Positions 17,798 through 26,964 of a stretch of 64,000 bases of DNA are shown in pieces. How positions within the stretch are numbered: position 1 is the first letter of the stretch; each line of letters begins with the position of its first letter. The translations under genes were made by a program, and so were the position numbers. A model generated the notes under the pieces. The model worked only from the letters and a program-made list of their open reading frames with translations, had not been told where the DNA came from and did no database searches. This DNA comes from Paraburkholderia metrosideri (GTDB taxonomy: Bacteria; Pseudomonadota; Gammaproteobacteria; Burkholderiales; Burkholderiaceae): positions 434,001 through 498,000 of the forward strand of contig NZ_CAJHCP010000001.1 of assembly GCF_904848625.1 (NCBI RefSeq), read 5' to 3'.

Positions 17798-17851
17798 GGC
17801 GCGGTCGTGAGGTTGTCGGTAATCGTAAGACCCGTTTGACGGCGCTCAGTT

Positions 17852-19087
17852 TCAACGCGCGTGCGCTGAGTGGGCCTCCACCGACATGCTATGAATGAAT
17901 TTCTGCAGGAAGCGCTCGCAGGCGACCAATTGATCCAGCGCGACGAATTCGTTCGCCTTGTGAGCCTGCTGGATGTCGCCAGGACCACACACGATGCTCG
18001 GAATTCCGGCCAGCGAGAACAACCCGGCCTCGGTGCCGTAGGCGACTTTGCGTTTGTCCTGGTCGGCGGTCAACGCGCGCACCAGTTGCGTAATCGCGGC
18101 TTGTTCAGACGAATCGAGCCCGGGTGCCGCAGCAATCTTTGTAATCTCAATGGCCGCTGACGGGTGCTCCCGCAACATCTTCGGCAGCAATGTTTCGCGT
18201 GCGTATTGATCGATACGCGCGAAGATCGGTTCGGGATCGAGCGTGGGCAGATTACGGAATTCGAACTGGAATTTGCACTCGGCCGGCACGGTATTGATCG
18301 CATTGCCGCCGACAATCGTGCTGGTTTGCGCCGTAGTGAAGGGCACGTCGTACAGTTCGTCGAACGGGCCTTGTTCGCGGAACTGATCGGCCATGTCGCG
18401 GATATAGCAAATTAGCCGCGCCGCGTATTCGATGGCGTTCAAGCCCTTCGGTGTCAGCGATGAATGCGCCGCCTGGCCGCGCACGCAGCATTGATACGCG
18501 TTGATGCCTTTGTGTGCCACGATGGGGCGCATGCTGGTCGGCTCACCCACGATGCAGCCATCCGGCTTCACGCCGCGTTTCATCAGGTCGGCAATCAGCA
18601 ACGGGGCGCCTGCGCAACCCACTTCTTCGTCGAACGACAGCGCGAAGTGAATCGGTTTGGCAAGCTTCGTGCGTTGCATGTCCGGCACGAGCGCGAGTGC
18701 TGCACCGATAAAGCCCTTCATGTCGCAGGTGCCGCGGCCATACAGCTTGTCGCCGCGAATTTCCGGCTTGAACGGATCGCTGTCCCATTGCTGGCCGTCT
18801 ACGGGCACCACGTCGGTGTGTCCTGACAATACGACGCCGCCGTTGGTTTCGCCATCGTGCGCGGGAATCGTAGCGAACAGGTTCGCCCATTTGCCGCGTT
18901 CGCCATGCGTGAGCGTGGCTTCGATACCGACTGCGCGTAACTCGTCACGCACGGTTTCGATCAGGCCGAGATTCGGATTGCGGCTGACTGTGTCCATCGA
19001 CACGAGACGCGTGACCCAAGGCAGCGAAACAGGCGATGACGAGTTTGAAGCAGAGGTGGACTGCGCTGATTCAGCGACGTGGGACAT
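17852..19087 (-). CDS. argE: Acetylornithine deacetylase ArgE
   Basis: This 411-residue M20-family metalloenzyme removes the acetyl group from N-acetylornithine in arginine synthesis. Metal and catalytic motifs are intact: LSGHTDVVPVDGQQW, the Asp of GRGTCDMKGFIGA, the Glu pair in SFDEEVGCAGA, and later the ICGPGD-type loop (IVCGPGDIQQAHKANEF) carrying the last metal histidine. The start at 19087 follows a GGAG site. Relatives such as DapE act on other N-acyl amino acids, but the sequence pattern favours ArgE. Confidence 0.9.
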   Translation of the reverse strand: MSHVAESAQSTSASNSSSPVSLPWVTRLVSMDTVSRNPNLGLIETVRDELRAVGIEATLTHGERGKWANLFATIPAHDGETNGGVVLSGHTDVVPVDGQQWDSDPFKPEIRGDKLYGRGTCDMKGFIGAALALVPDMQRTKLAKPIHFALSFDEEVGCAGAPLLIADLMKRGVKPDGCIVGEPTSMRPIVAHKGINAYQCCVRGQAAHSSLTPKGLNAIEYAARLICYIRDMADQFREQGPFDELYDVPFTTAQTSTIVGGNAINTVPAECKFQFEFRNLPTLDPEPIFARIDQYARETLLPKMLREHPSAAIEITKIAAAPGLDSSEQAAITQLVRALTADQDKRKVAYGTEAGLFSLAGIPSIVCGPGDIQQAHKANEFVALDQLVACERFLQKFIHSMSVEAHSAHAR

Positions 19088-19204
19088 GAGAAGACTCCAG
19101 CATTTAAGTCTTTCGATCATACCCAAAAAAAACTGGTCCGTATGCTGCGGCGGCCATGGCGCAGCGCAGCATGCGGGAAAAAGCGCTAGACGTCCCCCGT
19201 GATT

Positions 19205-19247
19205 CTTCTACGGCATCGCAATCGCAGCGTTAGCGCTGCCGTAGAAG
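19205..19247. terminator. Long hairpin between mfd and argE
   Basis: Arms CTTCTACGGCA (19205-19215) and TGCCGTAGAAG (19237-19247) pair perfectly around a 21-nt loop that itself holds the dyad AGCG-TTAG-CGCT. It follows the mfd stop on the minus strand. There is no T-run, so it may protect the mRNA end or act as a Rho-associated structure rather than an intrinsic terminator. Confidence 0.45.
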
Positions 19248-19264
19248 GAAGAGACGCATTCGGC

Positions 19265-22200
19265 TTAGCGTGCCGCCGCGGCAGCGGCCGTGCCACGGCT
19301 CGGCGAGCCCAGTGCGCGTAAGGTTTCCTTGACGGTCGCGACACGCACCGCAAAATCCGGGCTGCGGGTTTCGATACGCAGCTTGTCCTGCCCCGCGAGC
19401 TTGATGTGCTTATGCTTCTGCACCATCTCGATGATCCGCATGGCGTCGATCGGCGGATTGGGGATGAACTGCAATCCGATCACCGTCTCGCCGGCATCGA
19501 TCTTCGAAATGCCGAGCGGTTTCGCGGCAAGCCGCAGACGATGCGTTTCCACCAGAGCATGCGCTTGCGGTGGCAATTTGCCGAAGCGGTCGATCAACTC
19601 TTCCTGAATGCCGTCGATCGAATCGTTGTGCTCGCAGTTCGCAAGACGCTTGTAGAGCGACAGGCGCTCCTGTACATCGCCGCAATAGTCGGCGGGCAGA
19701 ATCGCAGGCGCGTGCAGGTTGATCTCGGTGGTCGCGGCGAGCGGCGCAGTGAGGTCTGGCTCCTTGCCTTCCTTCAGCGCCTTGACCGCGTCGTTGAGCA
19801 TGTCGGTGTAAAGCTGGAAACCGATCTCGTGAATTTCTCCCGACTGCTTGTCGCCGAGCACTTCACCGGTGCCGCGAATTTCGAGGTCGTGCATCGCGAG
19901 ATAGAAGCCCGAGCCGAGTTCCTCCATCTGCTGGATCGCTTCGAGGCGGCGTTGTGCCTGCTTGGTGAGCCCTTGCGGATCGTGCACCAGCAGATACGAA
20001 TACGCCTGGTGATGCGAGCGGCCGACCCGCCCACGCAACTGGTGCAATTGCGCGAGGCCGAACTTGTCCGAGCGATGAATCAGGATCGTGTTGGCGCTCG
20101 GCACGTCGATGCCGGTTTCGATAATCGTCGTGCACAACAACACGTTGGCGCGTTGAGCGACGAAATCGCGCATCACGCGTTCGAGTTCGCGCTCATGCAT
20201 CTGACCGTGCGCGACCGAGATACGCGCTTCGGGTACCAGCGCTTCCAGCATCTGCCGCCGGTTTTCAATCGTCTCGACTTCGTTGTGCAGGAAGTACACC
20301 TGGCCGCCGCGTTTCAGTTCGCGCAGCATGGCTTCGCGAATCACGCTGTCTTCTTCGCGACGCACGAAAGTTTTGATCGCGAGCCGCTTTTGCGGCGCGG
20401 TGGCGATCACCGAGAAATCGCGCAGGCCCTCGAGCGCCATGCCGAGCGTCCGGGGGATCGGCGTGGCAGTCAGCGTGAGCACGTCCACTTCGGCGCGCAG
20501 CGCCTTCAACGCTTCTTTCTGCCGCACGCCAAAGCGATGCTCTTCGTCGATGATCACGAGGCCCAGCCGCTTGAACTGCACGTCCGACGACAGCAGTTTG
20601 TGCGTGCCGATCACGATATCGACGGTACCTTCGTTGATCTGTGCGATCGCCGCGTTGATTTCCTTGGTCGACTTGAAGCGCGACAGTTCGGCGATTCGCA
20701 CCGGCCAGTCGGAGAAGCGGTCGGTGAAGGTTTGCGTGTGCTGTTCGGCGAGCAGCGTGGTGGGCGAGAGCAGCGCGACCTGCTTGCCGCCCATCACCGC
20801 GATGAACGCGGCGCGCAATGCCACTTCGGTTTTGCCGAAGCCGACGTCGCCGCACACGAGCCGGTCCATCGGCTTGCCGCTCGTCATGTCGCCGATCACG
20901 GCCGCGATGGCGGCGGCCTGGTCCGGCGTTTCCTCGAAGCCGAAGCTCTCGGCGAACTTCACGTAGTCCTTCGGCTCGAGCGGGAACGCATGACCTGAAC
21001 GCGCGGCGCGGCGTGCGTAGAGGTTCAGCAATTCGGCGGCCGTGTCGCGAATCTGCTGCGCAGCCTTGCGTTTGGCCTTTTCCCACTGGCCCGAGCCGAG
21101 CGAGTGCAAAGGGGCGCTTTCCGGATCGGCACCGCTGTAGCGCGAGATCACGTGCAATTGCGCGACCGGTACGTAGAGCTTGCTGTCGCCGGAGTATTCG
21201 AGGTGCAGGAATTCGGTTTCGCCTTCGCCGAGGTCCATCGTGACGAGGCCCATATAGCGGCCAATGCCGTGCTGAGAATGGACGACCGGATCGCCGACTT
21301 TCAACTCGGATAGGTCGCGCACCATCGAATCGACGTTGCTCGCCTGCTCCTGGCGGCGACGCCCGGCGCGCCGCGCGAGCGGCCCGTAAAGCTCGGTTTC
21401 GGTGATGATCGCGATGCCGTCGACCGGCACGGCGAAGCCGTTGGCGAGCGGCGCGACGCCTAACGAGAAGCGCGAGTCGCCGCTCAGCCAGTCCTGGAAG
21501 CTGTCGCTCGATACCGGTTTCAGATGGTTGTCGGCAAGCAGTTGCAGCAGCGTTTCGCGACGGCCCGCGGATTCCGTGGCGAACAGCACACGATGGGTCG
21601 TGGTGTTGAGAAACGCGCGCAATGCCAAGACGGGGTCGTCGGCATGGCGGTCGATCGCCAGGTTCGGCAGCGGGGTCGACCAGCCGCCACCGGCATTGGC
21701 GGGCAACGTGAGCCGTGCGAACGGTTTTGCAAACGTGAAGAAGTCTTCGTCCGATAGAAACAGCCGTTGCGGTTCCAGAATCGGCCGGTCGCGGTCATGC
21801 GACAGGAAGTTGTAGCGCTGCTTCGTGTCGTTGGTGAAGCGGCGGATCGCGGCGTCCAGATCGCCGACGAACGCCAGTTGCGCGCCTTCCGGCAGGTAGT
21901 GGAACAGCGTCGCGGTTTCTTCGAAGAACAGCGGCAGGTAGTATTCGATGCCCGCCGACGGCACGCCGTTGCCGATGTCCTTATAGATCGACGCGCGGCT
22001 CGGATCGCCCTCGAAGGTCTCGCGCCAGCGGCTACGGAAAGCGGTGCGGGCGGCTTCATCGAACGGGAATTCGCGGCCGGGCAGCAGGCGCACGTCTTTC
22101 ACCGGATAGAGACTGCGCTGCGTGTCCGGGTCGAACGCGCGAATCGAGTCGACCTGGTCGTCGAACAGGTCGATCCGGTAGGGCAGCGGCGACCCCATCG

Positions 22201-22747
22201 GGAACAGGTCGAGCAGCGAGCCGCGTACGCAGTATTCGCCCGGCCGCACGACCTGGCTGACGTGTTCGTAGCCGGCCAGCGTGAGCTGAGCCTTGAACTT
22301 CGCCTCGTCGAGCCGTTCGCCTTGTGCAAATGAGAACGTGTAGGCCGCCAGAAACGACGCGGGCGGCATCCGGTACAACGCCGTGGTGGCAGGCACCAGC
22401 AGGATGTCGCACCGTCCTTCGCCGAGATCGTGCAGCGTGGCGAGGCGCTCCGAGACCAGGTCCTGGTGCGGCGAAAAGGTATCGTAAGGGAGCGTTTCCC
22501 AGTCGGGCAGCAGCCGCACCCGCGCTTCGGGCGCGAAGAAGCCGATTTCCTGCGACAGACGCTGCGCATCGACCGCGCTTTCGCAGACGACGGCCAGCAA
22601 CGGCACCTTGTCGCGATACGCGAGGTGGTAGCGGGCGATCAGCAGCGCGTCGGACGAACCGTGCGTGCCGTCGAAGGCAAAACGCTGGCCGGCCTTGACG
22701 AGCGCGACGGGCGAAGAGTACTGCGATGATGCGGCGTTGTCTGGCAT
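19265..22747 (-). CDS. mfd: Transcription-repair coupling factor Mfd
   Basis: This 1160-residue DNA translocase removes RNA polymerase stalled at lesions and recruits UvrA. The UvrB-like N-terminal region covers about 1-350, the polymerase-interaction domain about residues 490-580 (LKVGDPVVHSQHGIGRYMGL), and the helicase core follows with Walker A GDVGFGKTEVALRAAF and Walker B IIDEEHRFG. The TRG region is marked by GRVGRSHHQAYSYLL and the C-terminal domain closes the protein. The length equals the usual size. It is divergent from ispD. Confidence 0.97.
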   Translation of the reverse strand: MPDNAASSQYSSPVALVKAGQRFAFDGTHGSSDALLIARYHLAYRDKVPLLAVVCESAVDAQRLSQEIGFFAPEARVRLLPDWETLPYDTFSPHQDLVSERLATLHDLGEGRCDILLVPATTALYRMPPASFLAAYTFSFAQGERLDEAKFKAQLTLAGYEHVSQVVRPGEYCVRGSLLDLFPMGSPLPYRIDLFDDQVDSIRAFDPDTQRSLYPVKDVRLLPGREFPFDEAARTAFRSRWRETFEGDPSRASIYKDIGNGVPSAGIEYYLPLFFEETATLFHYLPEGAQLAFVGDLDAAIRRFTNDTKQRYNFLSHDRDRPILEPQRLFLSDEDFFTFAKPFARLTLPANAGGGWSTPLPNLAIDRHADDPVLALRAFLNTTTHRVLFATESAGRRETLLQLLADNHLKPVSSDSFQDWLSGDSRFSLGVAPLANGFAVPVDGIAIITETELYGPLARRAGRRRQEQASNVDSMVRDLSELKVGDPVVHSQHGIGRYMGLVTMDLGEGETEFLHLEYSGDSKLYVPVAQLHVISRYSGADPESAPLHSLGSGQWEKAKRKAAQQIRDTAAELLNLYARRAARSGHAFPLEPKDYVKFAESFGFEETPDQAAAIAAVIGDMTSGKPMDRLVCGDVGFGKTEVALRAAFIAVMGGKQVALLSPTTLLAEQHTQTFTDRFSDWPVRIAELSRFKSTKEINAAIAQINEGTVDIVIGTHKLLSSDVQFKRLGLVIIDEEHRFGVRQKEALKALRAEVDVLTLTATPIPRTLGMALEGLRDFSVIATAPQKRLAIKTFVRREEDSVIREAMLRELKRGGQVYFLHNEVETIENRRQMLEALVPEARISVAHGQMHERELERVMRDFVAQRANVLLCTTIIETGIDVPSANTILIHRSDKFGLAQLHQLRGRVGRSHHQAYSYLLVHDPQGLTKQAQRRLEAIQQMEELGSGFYLAMHDLEIRGTGEVLGDKQSGEIHEIGFQLYTDMLNDAVKALKEGKEPDLTAPLAATTEINLHAPAILPADYCGDVQERLSLYKRLANCEHNDSIDGIQEELIDRFGKLPPQAHALVETHRLRLAAKPLGISKIDAGETVIGLQFIPNPPIDAMRIIEMVQKHKHIKLAGQDKLRIETRSPDFAVRVATVKETLRALGSPSRGTAAAAAAR

Positions 22748-22904
22748 AGATGAGAAAAGGCGGCCTCGGGCTTAGGCGTGATCGGCAAGCGAATTGAAAA
22801 GCTGATTGGCAAGCTAATTGGAAAGTTTAAGCGTCCCGGAGCGTGAATGCGAAGGACCTATTATAAAATCCGTCCTTTACTTTGACTTCGCGGCATCCGC
22901 ACTC

Positions 22905-23618
22905 GTGACTTCCCGTCTATTTGCCCTGATTCCGTGCGCAGGCACCGGCAGCCGTTCCGGCGCCGCGATGCCCAAACAATATCGCACTGTCGCCGGTCGC
23001 GACATGTTGCATTACTCGCTGGCCGCGTTCGACGCGTGCAGCGAGTTTGCGCAAACCCTGGTCGTGATCGCTCCCGACGACAGCCACTTCGACGCGCGCC
23101 GCTTTGGCGGCTTGCGCTTTGCGGTGCGCCGCTCGGGCGGCGCGTCGCGCCAGGCGTCGGTGCTCAACGGGCTGCATGCGCTCGCCGAGTTCGGCGCACA
23201 TGACGACGACTGGGTGCTGGTGCACGACGCGGCTCGCCCCGGCATCACGCCGGCGTTGATCCGCACGCTGACCGGCGCGCTGAAGGACGATCCGGTGGGC
23301 GGCATCATGGCGCTGCCGGTCGCAGATACATTGAAGCGGATCGACGCCGGCTCGCACGATGGCCGCATTGCCCGCACCGAAGCGCGCGACGGCTTGTGGC
23401 AGGCGCAGACGCCGCAGATGTTTCGCATCGGCATGTTGCGCGAAGCGATCCTGCGCGCGCAGGCCGACGGTCACGATCTCACCGACGAAGCGAGCGCGAT
23501 CGAATGGCTGGGTCACGCGCCGAAGCTGGTGCAGGGCGCGTTGCGCAACTTCAAGGTGACTTATCCAGAAGACTTCGATCTGGCCGAGGCGATTCTGTCG
23601 CGGCCGTCGGCCTCGTGA
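22905..23618 (+). CDS. ispD: 2-C-methyl-D-erythritol 4-phosphate cytidylyltransferase IspD
   Basis: This 237-residue enzyme adds CMP to methylerythritol 4-phosphate, the third step of the non-mevalonate isoprenoid pathway. The CTP-binding glycine loop [18 protein letters not shown] is at residues about 8-25, and [10 protein letters not shown] and the C-terminal [10 protein letters not shown] are typical. I set the start at the GTG 22905 because it gives the standard length. The frame continues upstream through the promoter area. ispF follows within about 40 bp, so the two are probably cotranscribed. Confidence 0.95.
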   Translation: MTSRLFALIPCAGTGSRSGAAMPKQYRTVAGRDMLHYSLAAFDACSEFAQTLVVIAPDDSHFDARRFGGLRFAVRRSGGASRQASVLNGLHALAEFGAHDDDWVLVHDAARPGITPALIRTLTGALKDDPVGGIMALPVADTLKRIDAGSHDGRIARTEARDGLWQAQTPQMFRIGMLREAILRAQADGHDLTDEASAIEWLGHAPKLVQGALRNFKVTYPEDFDLAEAILSRPSAS

Positions 23619-23660
23619 TGGATTTCAATTTTAGCTAGCGGACTTGAGGACTTGACGCAT

Positions 23661-24140
23661 ATGGATTTCAGAATTGGGCAAGGGTATGACGTGCATGCGT
23701 TGGTGCCGGGACGTCCGTTGATTATCGGCGGGGTGACGATTCCTTATGAGCGCGGGCTGCTCGGCCATTCAGACGCTGACGTGCTGCTGCATGCCATCAC
23801 CGACGCGCTGTTCGGCGCGGCCGCGATGGGCGATATCGGCCGCCATTTCTCGGACACCGACGCGAAGTTCGCTGGCGCGGACAGCCGCGTGCTGCTGCGC
23901 GAATGCGTGGCGCGCGTGACGGCCGCGGGTTTTTCGATTGCGAATGTGGATAGCAGCGTGGTCGCGCAGGCACCGAAACTGGCACCGCATATTGAAGGAA
24001 TGCGCGCGAATATTGCCGCCGATCTCGGGTTGCCGGTGGATCGGGTCAACGTGAAAGCCAAGACCAATGAGAAGCTGGGCTATCTGGGCAGAGGCGAGGG
24101 GATTGAAGCGCAGGCGGCCGTGTTGTTGATCAGGAATTGA
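23661..24140 (+). CDS. ispF: 2-C-methyl-D-erythritol 2,4-cyclodiphosphate synthase IspF
   Basis: This 159-residue enzyme makes the cyclodiphosphate in the fifth step of the methylerythritol pathway and works as a trimer. Zinc ligands sit in GQGYDVHAL and [16 protein letters not shown]. The [13 protein letters not shown] loop and the C-terminal [19 protein letters not shown] are family hallmarks. ATG 23661 has a GAGG site about 11 nt upstream. A TTG three codons earlier is too close to that site to be preferred. It sits directly after ispD. Confidence 0.96.
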   Translation: MDFRIGQGYDVHALVPGRPLIIGGVTIPYERGLLGHSDADVLLHAITDALFGAAAMGDIGRHFSDTDAKFAGADSRVLLRECVARVTAAGFSIANVDSSVVAQAPKLAPHIEGMRANIAADLGLPVDRVNVKAKTNEKLGYLGRGEGIEAQAAVLLIRN

Positions 24141-24146
24141 TCGTCG

Positions 24147-24184
24147 GGTTTTGTTTCCCTCGGGCAGCCGAAGGAAACAAAACC
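24147..24184. terminator. Terminator-like hairpin between ispF and ahpD
   Basis: Arms GGTTTTGTTTCC (24147-24158) and GGAAACAAAACC (24173-24184) are perfect, with an inner TCGG/CCGA extension. They lie between converging genes. The stem is T-rich on one side and A-rich on the other, so it can work in both directions, though no separate T-tract follows. Confidence 0.6.
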
Positions 24185-24190
24185 ACCGCG

Positions 24191-24715
24191 CTATTTCCCT
24201 TCAGCAGCAATGCACTGCGCGGTCGCATTGATCACCGCCGCGATCCGGCCCACGTCACGCAGTTGCGTCGTGCTCATTCCCTCGGCCACCAGCGTATCGA
24301 AGTGCGACTTCACACAAAAATGGCACTCGCCGATAATCGACGCCGCCAGCGCATACATCTCGAAGCGCCGCTTGTCCACACCGCCGTGCGACGCATAAGC
24401 GTTCATCCGTAACTGCGCCGGTTGCGATTTCAGATCGGCGTCACCCGTCATCTCGACGTACGGGTACCAGACGTTGTTCATGCCCATCAGCGCGGCAGCC
24501 GTCAGCGCGCCCTGGGTTTCTTCCGGCGACAGCACGCCCGCATTGCGGATTGCATCGACGATCACCGTGCTCTTCGCGGCGAACGCAGCAGCGAGCGCCA
24601 CGCCCACCGAGTCGTTCCCTTCGAGCGACGACCGTGCGATCGTGCCATCGAGATTCAGCCGGATGTCCTTCGCGTAGTCCGGCACGAGCGCCTTAATCGA
24701 AGCCAGGAATTCCAT
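24191..24715 (-). CDS. ahpD: Alkyl hydroperoxide reductase AhpD
   Basis: This 174-residue protein of the carboxymuconolactone-decarboxylase fold carries the redox pair C131-x-x-C134 in GECHFCVKSH, matching the position in mycobacterial AhpD. AhpD passes electrons to AhpC so it can reduce peroxides. The ATG at 24715 has an AGGAG site, and the ATG two codons earlier is not needed. It follows ahpC on the same strand with a hairpin in between (24743-24776), so ahpD may be transcribed by partial readthrough. Confidence 0.93.
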   Translation of the reverse strand: MEFLASIKALVPDYAKDIRLNLDGTIARSSLEGNDSVGVALAAAFAAKSTVIVDAIRNAGVLSPEETQGALTAAALMGMNNVWYPYVEMTGDADLKSQPAQLRMNAYASHGGVDKRRFEMYALAASIIGECHFCVKSHFDTLVAEGMSTTQLRDVGRIAAVINATAQCIAAEGK

Positions 24716-24742
24716 TAGCATCTCCTATCGGTTTGTCGATAA

Positions 24743-24776
24743 AAAAGCCCGCGGCTTGTCAGGCCGAGCGGGCTTT
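24743..24776 (-). terminator. Hairpin between ahpC and ahpD
   Basis: AAAGCCCGC and GCGGGCTTT flank a loop that itself contains GGC/GCC pairing. Read on the minus strand it ends in a T-run (after 24743), so it looks like an intrinsic terminator after ahpC. That could lower ahpD expression relative to ahpC. Confidence 0.75.
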
Positions 24777-24801
24777 CGGGCTGCTGGCTGGCAGCACGGC
24801 T

Positions 24802-25350
24802 TTACAGCGTTGCGCCGCCGACTGCGCGGTTGCAAGGACACAGTTCGTCCGTTTGCAGGCCGTCGAGAATCCGCAGGATTTCCTCGGGGTTGCGGCCCAC
24901 GTTGAGGTTATTCACCGAAACATGCTGGATCGTATTGTCCGGATCGACGATGAAGGTCGCGCGCAGGGCGACGCCAGCTTCCTTGTCGCGCACGCCGAGC
25001 TGATCGATCAACTCGCCCTTCACGTCGCCGAACGAGTAGTGGTTCAGCTTGTTCAGGTCTTTATGCTCACGGCGCCATGCCAGCTTCACGAATTCATTGT
25101 CGACGCTACCGCCTAGCAGCACTGCATCGCGTTCTTCGAAATCTTTGGCGAGCTTGCCGAATTCGACGATCTCCGTCGGGCACACGAACGTGAAATCCTT
25201 CGGGTAGAAATAAATGATCTTCCACTTGCCGGGGAACGAATGCTCGGTGATTTCTTCGAACGCCGACGAGCCGTTTTCTTCATGATTGTTAAAGCCCGGC
25301 TTCGCAGCAGCGACGGTAAACGCTTCGACTTTATCGCCAACGGTTTTCAT
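24802..25350 (-). CDS. ahpC: AhpC-type peroxiredoxin
   Basis: This 182-residue 2-Cys peroxiredoxin reduces hydrogen peroxide, organic peroxides and possibly peroxynitrite. The peroxidatic cysteine is C57 in DFTFVCPTEI. The C-terminal ELCPCNRAV holds the resolving cysteine plus an extra one (C171, C173), as in AhpC proteins that pair with AhpD rather than AhpF. It is followed by ahpD. An OxyR-like site and a sigma-70-like promoter lie just upstream. Confidence 0.94.
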   Translation of the reverse strand: MKTVGDKVEAFTVAAAKPGFNNHEENGSSAFEEITEHSFPGKWKIIYFYPKDFTFVCPTEIVEFGKLAKDFEERDAVLLGGSVDNEFVKLAWRREHKDLNKLNHYSFGDVKGELIDQLGVRDKEAGVALRATFIVDPDNTIQHVSVNNLNVGRNPEEILRILDGLQTDELCPCNRAVGGATL

Positions 25351-25428
25351 GCGAGTGCTCCTTCGTGGGTTGGAAAAACAGCATGTTGAGGCTATCTGCC
25401 CGTCATAACGGGCGCGTTACACCGTCCC

Positions 25429-25471
25429 ACTATAGTTCTATTGAACTATCCGACCAATAGTTTGTTCCTAA
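25429..25471 (-). promoter_or_regulatory. OxyR-like operator overlapping the ahpC promoter
   Basis: The spacing GTTC-N7-CTAT-N7-ATAG-N7-CTAA (25435-25471) follows the OxyR tetranucleotide pattern ATAG-N7-CTAT-N7-ATAG-N7-CTAT, with the two central blocks exact. On the minus strand a TTGGTC hexamer (25457-25452) and TATAGT (25434-25429) are 17 bp apart, so the -35 box lies inside the site. This suits activation of ahpC by oxidised OxyR. Confidence 0.65.
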
Positions 25472-25545
25472 CGATCCGGATAGTTATTATTCAATGCGAA
25501 GCCCGTCTTCAGCGCGTTGGCGGAGCCCGGCGAAGCCCGTTCCGG

Positions 25546-26895
25546 TCATGCGCCTTTGGCGAGCGGAAACTCGATCGTGACCTCGAGTCCCGGTCCTGGC
25601 GTGCGATTGCGCAGACGCAATGCGCCGCGATAACGCCCCACCAGCCGCTGCACAATTGCCATGCCAAGGCCTGTGCCGTTGGCTTGCGTGCGTGCCGAAT
25701 TGACACGATAGAACGGCCGTGTGACAAGCGCTAGCTGGTCTTCTGGAATGCCGGGGCCTTCGTCGACCACGGTCAGTTCGACTCGCGAGTGCGACACGCG
25801 GGTTTCGAGAATCACGTGCGGGATGCCGTCGCCATCGCTCAGCCCATATTTGCGCGCGTTCTCCAGCAGATTGCCGACCACACGGCGCATATCGGTTTCA
25901 TCCGCTTCGATCACCGCCGACGGCGCGAGTCGCGTGATCAGCCGCATGCTGTCCTCGCTTTGCATCCGCGCAGCGAGTTCGCCGGCAATCACGGACAGGT
26001 CGACCGGCTCCGGCGTGCGTTGCACGGGACGCGCGTAGTCGAGGAATCGTCCGATGATCATGTCCATCTGCTCGATATCGTCGACCATCGCGTCCTTGGT
26101 GCTCTGGTCGGACGGACTCATTTCGGTTTCGAGCCGCAGACGCGCGAGCGGGGTGCGCAGATCGTGCGAGATGCCTGCGAGCATCAGCGCACGGTCGGCC
26201 TCGAGCTGTTCGAGGTCCTGGACCATCTGGTTGAAGCTTCGGTTTGTTTCGGCGGCCACACCCATGCCGCGTTCGGGCAACGGCTCCGGCGACTGGCCCG
26301 AACCGACCTTGCGCGCGGCCATGGCAAGCCGCGCGAATGGACGGTTCACGAGACTCGTGATGAAGGCCGCGCCGAATAGCGACAGCGCGAGCGCGAACAC
26401 GCCCCAGCCGGCCCACTGCAGACCGGTTGCGTTGTCGAGCTGATCGCGGTCGAGCGCCACCCAGTAATCGTCGTCGTCGATCTTGAAGCTGATCCACACA
26501 CCGTTGATGTCATTCACGCTCTGCGCAATGACAGTGTCGTCGCCGAGACGCCCGCGAATGTCGTGTTCGATCAGCCGGTTCAGCGACTCGTCGGGCTGGA
26601 GCTTGTATTTGTCGGTGGCTTCACGCGGATACACCCGCACGCCTTCATTACTCTCCAGATCCTGCAGCAGCGCGCGCCGCAGGTCGGGATCGGAATAAAG
26701 GAGCGCGGTGCGTGTGAGCTTCACGATGGCGACGAGCTGCAGCGCTACGCGCTGCGCGCGCGGCTCGCGTTCGATCACGCGAAAGCTCTGGAACCAGGCG
26801 GCGAGACTCACTGCGATCAGCAATGCGATCAACAGAAAGGTCCGCCAGAAAAGGCCGCCGAACGCGAGCGTCAGGAGGCGCCGGTCGATCCGCAT
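25546..26895 (-). CDS. envZ: EnvZ-like (RisS-like) sensor histidine kinase
   Basis: This 449-residue membrane kinase has a helix at about 16-37, a periplasmic domain to about residue 158, a second helix, then HAMP. The HisKA domain has the acceptor in LAGISHDLRTPLARLRLE. The ATPase motifs are NLLENARKYG, VVDEGPGIPE and GTGLGMAIVQRL. It partners with the OmpR-like regulator encoded upstream on the same strand. A 245-bp gap with hairpin repeats separates the two, which is unusual for an ompR-envZ operon. An AAGGG site precedes the ATG. Confidence 0.92.
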   Translation of the reverse strand: MRIDRRLLTLAFGGLFWRTFLLIALLIAVSLAAWFQSFRVIEREPRAQRVALQLVAIVKLTRTALLYSDPDLRRALLQDLESNEGVRVYPREATDKYKLQPDESLNRLIEHDIRGRLGDDTVIAQSVNDINGVWISFKIDDDDYWVALDRDQLDNATGLQWAGWGVFALALSLFGAAFITSLVNRPFARLAMAARKVGSGQSPEPLPERGMGVAAETNRSFNQMVQDLEQLEADRALMLAGISHDLRTPLARLRLETEMSPSDQSTKDAMVDDIEQMDMIIGRFLDYARPVQRTPEPVDLSVIAGELAARMQSEDSMRLITRLAPSAVIEADETDMRRVVGNLLENARKYGLSDGDGIPHVILETRVSHSRVELTVVDEGPGIPEDQLALVTRPFYRVNSARTQANGTGLGMAIVQRLVGRYRGALRLRNRTPGPGLEVTIEFPLAKGA

Positions 26896-26964
26896 GGGCC
26901 CTTCTTATCTGAGATCAAAGACAGCAACGATTTTGCATCGGACCGGCGTAAGCGCGGGAGCGCG

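Noticed and set aside
19406..20998. 530-residue frame antisense to mfd
   Set aside because: It lies within mfd on the opposite strand and has only low-complexity, charged sequence.
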